A stretch of DNA of 64,000 nucleotides from Anaerolinea sp. (GTDB lineage: Bacteria; Chloroflexota; Anaerolineae; Anaerolineales; Villigracilaceae), in NCBI GenBank assembly GCA_020047815.1, contig JAIFNG010000058.1, positions 44,368 through 108,367 of the forward strand. Direction: 5' to 3'. Both the position numbers and the translations under genes were made by a program. Position 1 is the first letter of the stretch, and each line of letters starts with the position of its first letter. The notes beneath the pieces were generated by a model. It searched no databases. It saw only the letters and a program-made list of their open reading frames with translations, and was not told the DNA's origin. Positions 59,115 through 64,000 of the stretch are shown piece after piece.

Positions 59115-59468
59115 ATGAACGAGTGGCTTTATATTGGTTTGTTTTTTATTGTCGGCTTGATCATTCCAGTTGGCGCAATTGGCGTCGCGTGGATTTTGGG
59201 ACCCAAGAAACCCAATCCGATCAAGCAGTCAACCTACGAGTGTGGCATTGAACCCATTGGTGAAGGTTGGGTGCAGTTCAAAGCCCAGTACTATATTTTT
59301 GCATTGGTATTCCTCGTATTTGACGTGGAAACTGTTTTCCTCTTTCCCTGGGCTGTAAAACTGGGACAGTTGGGAATGTTTGCTGTTGTGGAAGGCATTG
59401 TCTTCATCCTTATCCTGATCGCTGGACTTGTTTATACATGGCGCAAAGGGATGTTGGAATGGGTTTAA
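59115..59468 (+). CDS. nuoA: NADH-quinone oxidoreductase subunit A
   Basis: 117 residues with three membrane helices and the invariant NuoA blocks TYECGIEPIGEGWVQFKAQY and FLVFDVETVFLFPWAV. NuoA is a small membrane subunit of complex I next to the quinone channel. The gene stands alone: nuoB, C and D, which usually follow, are missing here, and a strong terminator comes after it. Candidate promoter sequences upstream are TTGAGG (58993) with TACAAT (59017), or TTGACA (58979) with TTTATC (59003). The 240-bp gap before the gene holds no other feature. Confidence 0.95.
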   Translation: MNEWLYIGLFFIVGLIIPVGAIGVAWILGPKKPNPIKQSTYECGIEPIGEGWVQFKAQYYIFALVFLVFDVETVFLFPWAVKLGQLGMFAVVEGIVFILILIAGLVYTWRKGMLEWV

Positions 59469-59483
59469 TTTCCCAGGATAAAA

Positions 59484-59528
59484 AATAAAAGGCTGAATGG
59501 ATTTATTTCCTTTCAGCCTTTTATTTGT
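59484..59528 (+). terminator. Terminator between nuoA and nuoH
   Basis: A perfect 14-bp stem (AATAAAAGGCTGAA at 59484-59497, complement at 59512-59525) with a T-rich right end. It separates nuoA from nuoH; the 59530-59605 gap holds only C/G-rich repeat-like sequence (CCCCTCGCCTCACCCCCC). Confidence 0.88.
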
Positions 59529-59605
59529 GTAATAAAGAAACCCCCTCGCCTCACCCCCCGCTCCCAATTTGGAGGGGTAAGGGTGGGTGCAAACAGGAGT
59601 GATTT

Positions 59606-60799
59606 ATGAATTTTTTGAATGACCCTCTGAAAGTTGCCTCAGATTGGTTGACAGGTATTTTTGTCAGCTGGGGTATGAACGATGTTTTTGCTCATGTGCT
59701 GGTGGTTTTCCTTGGCATATTTGTCCTGATCCTGATCTTGATGGTGATAGATATCCTCCTGGTCTGGATCGAACGCAAGGTGGTGGCTCGTTTTCAAGAC
59801 CGCCTCGGACCGAACCGCCTCGGACCTTTTGGCTTGATCCAGCCTTTTGCTGACATTATCAAGTTGTTGATCAAGGAAGACACTACACCGGCTGGCGCAG
59901 ATAAGATCGTCTACAACATTGCGCCAATGCTTTCCATGATGTCCGTGCTGATCCTGTGGGCGGTCGTGCCGCTGGCTCCCGTCATGCTCGGTGTGGATTT
60001 GAATTCGGGCTTGCTGTTCATTATCGCCGCCGGTTCAATTGGCACACTCTCCATTATTATGGCAGGTTGGTCGTCGAATAACAAATTCTCAGTGATCGGC
60101 GCATTCCGTCAGGTTGCGGTAATGATCTCGTTTGAGGTTCCGATGCTTGCGGTTATGCTCATCCCGACCATCTTTTCGGGTTCCATGGGCATGAATGCCA
60201 TCGTCCAAAGCCAGGATATCTGGTTTGTGTTGTTTTCACCTCTGGCGGCGTTGATCTTCCTGATCGCGGCGATTGCCGAACTGGGACGTGCACCGTTTGA
60301 CCTGGCCGAAGGTGAATCAGAACTGGTCTCTGGTTACAATATCGAATATTCAGGAATGAAATTTGGTATGTTCTATGCCGGAGAACTTTTGCACGCCTTC
60401 ACATTTGGCGGTTTCTGGGCCATCATGTTCTTTGGCGGTTATCGCTTCTTTGGTTTGGAACTGGTCTCTCCCTTCCTTGCCATTGCCATCATTCTCTTCA
60501 AGGCATTGGTTGGGTATTGGGTCATTATGTGGGTCAAATACACCGTGATGCGTATTCGGATCGATCAGATGCTCGCCTTCAACTGGAAATTTCTCACCCC
60601 CGTTGCCTTCACTCTTGTGATGGTGACTGCATTGATGAATGCTCTTCTGCGTGGTGCGGATGGCTGGCTCTACGTCACTGGCATGATCCTTGCCAATATT
60701 GTTGTAGCCTGGGTCTCGTTGGAAGTCGTTCGGTCCACGGGTAAAAAGGAGCGCGAGCGGGTGGAAGGCGTGAAGCAGGTTGTGGAGGCTCATCACTAA
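59606..60799 (+). CDS. nuoH: NADH-quinone oxidoreductase subunit H
   Basis: 397 residues, about eight membrane helices. Hallmarks: VARFQDRLGPNRLGPFGLIQ, PFADIIKLLIKED and AELGRAPFDLAEGESELVSG with NIEYSGMKFGMFY. NuoH forms much of the quinone-binding cavity and the link between electron transfer and proton pumping. The loop acidic residues are conserved. It starts the nuoHJKLM operon; nuoI (the usual next gene, for the two 4Fe-4S clusters) is missing between H and J. Confidence 0.97.
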   Translation: MNFLNDPLKVASDWLTGIFVSWGMNDVFAHVLVVFLGIFVLILILMVIDILLVWIERKVVARFQDRLGPNRLGPFGLIQPFADIIKLLIKEDTTPAGADKIVYNIAPMLSMMSVLILWAVVPLAPVMLGVDLNSGLLFIIAAGSIGTLSIIMAGWSSNNKFSVIGAFRQVAVMISFEVPMLAVMLIPTIFSGSMGMNAIVQSQDIWFVLFSPLAALIFLIAAIAELGRAPFDLAEGESELVSGYNIEYSGMKFGMFYAGELLHAFTFGGFWAIMFFGGYRFFGLELVSPFLAIAIILFKALVGYWVIMWVKYTVMRIRIDQMLAFNWKFLTPVAFTLVMVTALMNALLRGADGWLYVTGMILANIVVAWVSLEVVRSTGKKERERVEGVKQVVEAHH

Positions 60800-60871
60800 T
60801 AATTTCGTCCTCTGCAGCAGGTGTTGCATTTTGAGACCTGGTGCCCGGGGATGACGATGATGGAGTAACTT

Positions 60872-61381
60872 ATGACAGCAGAACAAATTATTTTCTTAAT
60901 CGTTGGGGCAGCTACGCTTCTGTCTGCCTTGCTGGTTGTGACGGTCCGGGACCTTGTCCACGCGGCCTTGTGGCTGGTTGCGGCGCTCTTCGGTGTGGCA
61001 ATTCTCTACACGTTGCTCAATGCGGGCTTTTTGGCGGTTGTGCAGGTTGTAGTGTACATTGGCGCAATTGCCATTCTCTTTATCTTTGCGGTCATGCTTA
61101 CCCGCCGTCAGGCGGCTGATACGGGCGCCGCGTTGAATAAGAACTGGTGGGCAGGTGCGCTGATGGCTGTGTTGACCTTCGCGGGGCTGGCTTTCCTGCT
61201 CCAGGGTTGGAGTGGCTTCTCGAAGACCGCATCTGCCATCCCGTCAGGTTTTGATGCGATCGAACAGTTGGGCGGCGCATTAACCTCGCCTGTGGGCTAT
61301 GTCCTGCCGTTTGAAGTCGCATCCGTTTTACTGCTTGCGGCATTGGTTGGCGCGGTCTATCTCGCGTTCAATAAAAAATAG
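60872..61381 (+). CDS. nuoJ: NADH-quinone oxidoreductase subunit J
   Basis: 169 residues with five membrane helices. Key segment: ALLGVAILYTLLNAGFLAVV-like (LFGVAILYTLLNAGFLAVVQ) and VVYIGAIAILFIFAVMLTRR, the conserved TM3 with the pi-bulge region. NuoJ is an antiporter-linking membrane subunit of complex I. It lies 72 bp after nuoH and 6 bp before nuoK. Confidence 0.95.
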   Translation: MTAEQIIFLIVGAATLLSALLVVTVRDLVHAALWLVAALFGVAILYTLLNAGFLAVVQVVVYIGAIAILFIFAVMLTRRQAADTGAALNKNWWAGALMAVLTFAGLAFLLQGWSGFSKTASAIPSGFDAIEQLGGALTSPVGYVLPFEVASVLLLAALVGAVYLAFNKK

Positions 61382-61387
61382 GAGGCA

Positions 61388-61699
61388 TTGATGATTCCTC
61401 TTTCATGGTATCTGATCCTGGCGGCTGGACTTTTCAGCATTGGTTTGTTTGGTGTGCTGGCACGCAGGAATGCAGTAGCGATCTTGCTCGGCGTTGAATT
61501 GATGCTCAACGCAGTGAATATCAATCTCGTGGCGTTCTGGCGTTACGGTGATGTCTCTTTGATGGCTGGACAGGTGTTTACGATCATCGTCTTTGCCGTC
61601 GCTGCAGCGGAAGTGGCTGTAGGTCTGGCTTTGGTGATCTCTGTTTATCGCCGTCGCAATACGGTGGTTGCGGAAGAACTTGACTTGTTGAAATGGTAA
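61388..61699 (+). CDS. nuoK: NADH-quinone oxidoreductase subunit K
   Basis: 103 residues, three membrane helices (MrpC-like). The conserved glutamates lie in LLGVELMLNAVNINLVAF (TM2) and AAAEVAVGLALVISVYRR (TM3), both needed for proton transfer. It follows nuoJ by 6 bp with an ggagg ribosome site inside the gap. Confidence 0.96.
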   Translation: MMIPLSWYLILAAGLFSIGLFGVLARRNAVAILLGVELMLNAVNINLVAFWRYGDVSLMAGQVFTIIVFAVAAAEVAVGLALVISVYRRRNTVVAEELDLLKW

Positions 61700-61781
61700 A
61701 ACCCACGGATCACGCGGCATGGTTTTCTCGAACGTGCGGCGTGTTTCGTAAAATATCCGGGTTCTGTAACGAGGTATCTTT

Positions 61782-63941
61782 ATGACGACTGAAACTCTTA
61801 TTTGGTTAATCCCGCTTCCGCCTTTGCTGGCTTTCTTTTTGATTGTGTTATTCACAAATAAAAATAAAGCATTAAGCCACAGCGTGGGTGTCGGGGCGGC
61901 ATTCCTTTCATGGTTGGGGAGCATGATCGTGTTTGTCCGCGCGCTTGGCGTGGAACATCTTGGCGAGCATCCCTTCGCATCTTCGATCAACTGGCTGCCG
62001 ACAGGCGATACCTGGTTGAAGGTCGGTGTGCTGGTCGACCCCACCACTGCCGCAGTTTTATTCTTTGTGGCCTGGACGATCTTTATGATCTTCCTCTATA
62101 GCGTTGGCTATCATAATTTTGGCCAGCCCGCAGGCGACCACGACCATATGGGCTTGCCGCCGCATGGCGCAACGGTGGCCGATGAACATGGTCATAAGCA
62201 TACTGTGCTTTCGGTCGAGCCGATGTACTCACGCTTCTTTGCGTTTATCGGTTTGTTCGCGTTCGGTATGTACACACTCGTCCTCTCTGATAATTTGCTC
62301 ACCCTCTTTGTGGGTTGGGAGATCATGGGCTTGTGTTCCTACCTGCTGATCGGGTTTTGGTACGCCAAGCCTTCCGCCCGCGCTGCCGGTGTCAAAGCCT
62401 TCATGACCACCCGCATCGGCGATGTGTTCATGTTGTTGGGTATCGCCTTCCTGTACAGCGCGACTGGCACCCTTTCCTTCCGTGAGATTTTCACTGAGGA
62501 AGTTTTGCATACACTGGCCGTCATTCCCACAGGTGTCTTCGGATTATCTGCCGCTGGCATGATCGCGCTTTTGCTTTTTATTGGTACCGTAGGCAAGTCG
62601 GCACAATGGCCCCTGCACGTTTGGCTTCCCGACGCGATGGAAGGTCCCACCCCGGTTTCCGCCATGATCCATGCGGCAACCATGGTGTCGGCGGGTGTTT
62701 ATGCGGTCATTCGCATGTTCCCGCTCCTCACAGCTGATTTCCATGGGCATGAACTGACTACTGCCATGAGCGTGGTCGCCTTTATTGGTGCGTTCACGGC
62801 AATTTTCGCCGCGACCATCGCTGTCGCCCAAAACGATATCAAGCGCGTCCTGGCTTACTCCACGATTTCACAACTTGGCTTCATGATCGCCGCCCTGGGC
62901 ATTGGTGCTTATGTTGCTGCTGTCTTCCATCTTATTACACATGCCTTCTTCAAAGCCCTGCTTTTTCTCGGCTCTGGTTCTGTCATTCATGGCATGGAGC
63001 ATGGGGTGCTTCACACGGGCAACCATCATGTTGACCCGCAGGATATGTTCAACATGGGCGGCTTAAGGAAGAAGATGCCGATCACCTTCTGGACATTCCT
63101 CATCGGTGGTTTTGCGCTTTCTGGTTTCCCGATCATCACCGCCGGTTTCTGGTCGAAGGATGAGATCCTCGCCGACGCTTTTGGTCACGGTCATTGGGTT
63201 GTATTCATCACCCTCGCAGTGGCTGCGTTCCTGACCGCCTTCTACACCATGCGCCAGATTACGTTGACCTTCCTTGGCGAACCGCGTACCAAGGAAGCTG
63301 AACACGCGCACGAGACTCCCTGGACCATGACCACGCCGCTGATGGTTCTTGCCTTCTTTGCCGTAACGTACGGCTGGGTCGGCATCCCCGAACATTTCCC
63401 CCTCTTCGGCGGGATCTTCCCCAACTGGTTCCATGAATTCGTGGGCGGCACATTGGCTGAACATCCCGAGGCATTGGAATTCAGCATTTGGCCCTTATTG
63501 ACCTCGCTGGGTGTGGCGCTTGGCGGCTTGTTCTTTGGCTGGCTTGCGTACCGTAACGTCCAGTCGGTTGAACAGGATAAACTGCAGATCCCATTGCTCA
63601 AGAACAAATATTATTTCGATGAAGCGTATGATTTTCTTTTCATCAAGCCCGTCACCTGGTTCTCCGAGGTATTCGTTTCCAGGTGGATGGACAAGGGCTT
63701 TATCGATGGCATCCTGCATATCTTTGGACCCACCACAGGCGGAATTGGCTCTGCCATCCGCAATTACTTTGATGTGCCGGTTGTCAATCGCTTCTTTGGT
63801 GACGGTTCCGCAGATGTCACTTACTGGATCGGAAAGAATCTTCGTCCCATTCAAACGGGTCGCATCCAGCAGTACCTGCTTCTCTCAATGGCTGTCCTCT
63901 TTGTGGTCGGCGGCCTCGTTTACTTTTTACTGCTGGCATAG
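61782..63941 (+). CDS. nuoL: NADH-quinone oxidoreductase subunit L
   Basis: 719 residues with the antiporter-like core: FVGWEIMGLCSYLLIGFWY with the TM5 glutamate, KSAQWPLHVWLPDAMEGPTP (TM7 lysine), HAATMVSAGVYAVIRM, and NDIKRVLAYSTISQLGFM (TM8 lysine). The C-terminal part has the long lateral helix that clamps the other pump subunits. A His/Asp-rich loop (GDHDHMGLPPHGATVADEHG, about residues 112-131) is longer than usual and may bind metal. It lies 82 bp after nuoK. Confidence 0.97.
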   Translation: MTTETLIWLIPLPPLLAFFLIVLFTNKNKALSHSVGVGAAFLSWLGSMIVFVRALGVEHLGEHPFASSINWLPTGDTWLKVGVLVDPTTAAVLFFVAWTIFMIFLYSVGYHNFGQPAGDHDHMGLPPHGATVADEHGHKHTVLSVEPMYSRFFAFIGLFAFGMYTLVLSDNLLTLFVGWEIMGLCSYLLIGFWYAKPSARAAGVKAFMTTRIGDVFMLLGIAFLYSATGTLSFREIFTEEVLHTLAVIPTGVFGLSAAGMIALLLFIGTVGKSAQWPLHVWLPDAMEGPTPVSAMIHAATMVSAGVYAVIRMFPLLTADFHGHELTTAMSVVAFIGAFTAIFAATIAVAQNDIKRVLAYSTISQLGFMIAALGIGAYVAAVFHLITHAFFKALLFLGSGSVIHGMEHGVLHTGNHHVDPQDMFNMGGLRKKMPITFWTFLIGGFALSGFPIITAGFWSKDEILADAFGHGHWVVFITLAVAAFLTAFYTMRQITLTFLGEPRTKEAEHAHETPWTMTTPLMVLAFFAVTYGWVGIPEHFPLFGGIFPNWFHEFVGGTLAEHPEALEFSIWPLLTSLGVALGGLFFGWLAYRNVQSVEQDKLQIPLLKNKYYFDEAYDFLFIKPVTWFSEVFVSRWMDKGFIDGILHIFGPTTGGIGSAIRNYFDVPVVNRFFGDGSADVTYWIGKNLRPIQTGRIQQYLLLSMAVLFVVGGLVYFLLLA

Positions 63942-63950
63942 GAGCGCACG

Positions 63951-64000
63951 ATGGATTTCCTCAATACTCATCTCCTTAGCCTGATCTTATTCCTGCCGAC
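63951..64000 (+). CDS. nuoM: NADH-quinone oxidoreductase subunit M, start only
   Basis: An ATG at 63951 behind aggag opens MDFLNTHLLSLILFLP and runs off the right edge. Size and sequence are too short for family proof; the position directly after nuoL (9 bp) and the hydrophobic start fit NuoM, the next proton-pump subunit. Confidence 0.7.
   Translation, partial: MDFLNTHLLSLILFLP

Overview
The window reads as a chromosomal segment of a Chloroflexota bacterium, most likely class Anaerolineae. This is an inference from gene content: a Ser/Thr kinase fused to a TolB-like propeller, very large TPR proteins, a separated nuoA / nuoHJKLM layout, a tryptophanase, many small lipoproteins and a GAF-PAS-adenylate cyclase. 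No rRNA, tRNA or CRISPR array was seen.

Layout. 1-3.2 kb: a truncated M24 peptidase, an MFS transporter, a decayed 2-hydroxyacyl-CoA dehydratase activase gene and a PAP2-type protein. 3.3-10.8 kb: a TetR-controlled operon for a YbhFGSR-like ABC-2 exporter, in which redox enzymes and a nucleotidyltransferase lie between the transport genes. The same 14-bp palindrome (AACGAACGTTCGTT) lies in front of tetR and in front of the decayed gene, so one small TetR regulon is visible. 10.8-18.6 kb: PspC, an adenylate cyclase, a transglutaminase-like membrane protein, an undecaprenyl-diphosphatase-like PAP2 and a transmembrane Ser/Thr kinase.

18.8-39.3 kb is the most unusual part: a co-directional block that I cannot match to a described system. 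Its first operon encodes an IS200/TnpA-like fold protein whose HUH histidines are replaced, an Mrr-like protein whose nuclease residues are replaced, a TPR protein with an unrecognised N-terminal domain, a 7TM histidine kinase and a NarL-type response regulator. It ends in a strong terminator. The second part encodes an orphan MraZ-like regulator, a second response regulator, a P-loop ATPase overlapping a 920-residue TPR protein with the same N-terminal domain, and two more TPR proteins. The third encodes two short TPR-like proteins (one membrane-anchored) and two SPFH-like membrane proteins, followed by psuG. Three intergenic regions share the element ATGGTCA-N5/6-CCC. My reading is that this is a membrane-linked signalling or surveillance locus built on a split STAND-like ATPase/TPR scaffold with exapted, catalytically dead DNA-handling folds. 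Its function is unknown.

39.5-52.7 kb is mostly housekeeping: a beta-CASP RNase-like protein, queA with an in-frame repeat insert, htpG, two paralogous lipoproteins, an Asp/Glu racemase, a hotdog thioesterase, recJ, a membrane protein, a DMT transporter and a Rieske oxygenase. 52.8-58.9 kb holds tryptophanase, a 788-bp structured intergenic region with a phosphoesterase gene remnant, an intact metallophosphoesterase, an APC transporter and two envelope proteins. 59.1-64 kb holds complex I subunits: nuoA, a terminator, then nuoH-J-K-L and the start of nuoM.
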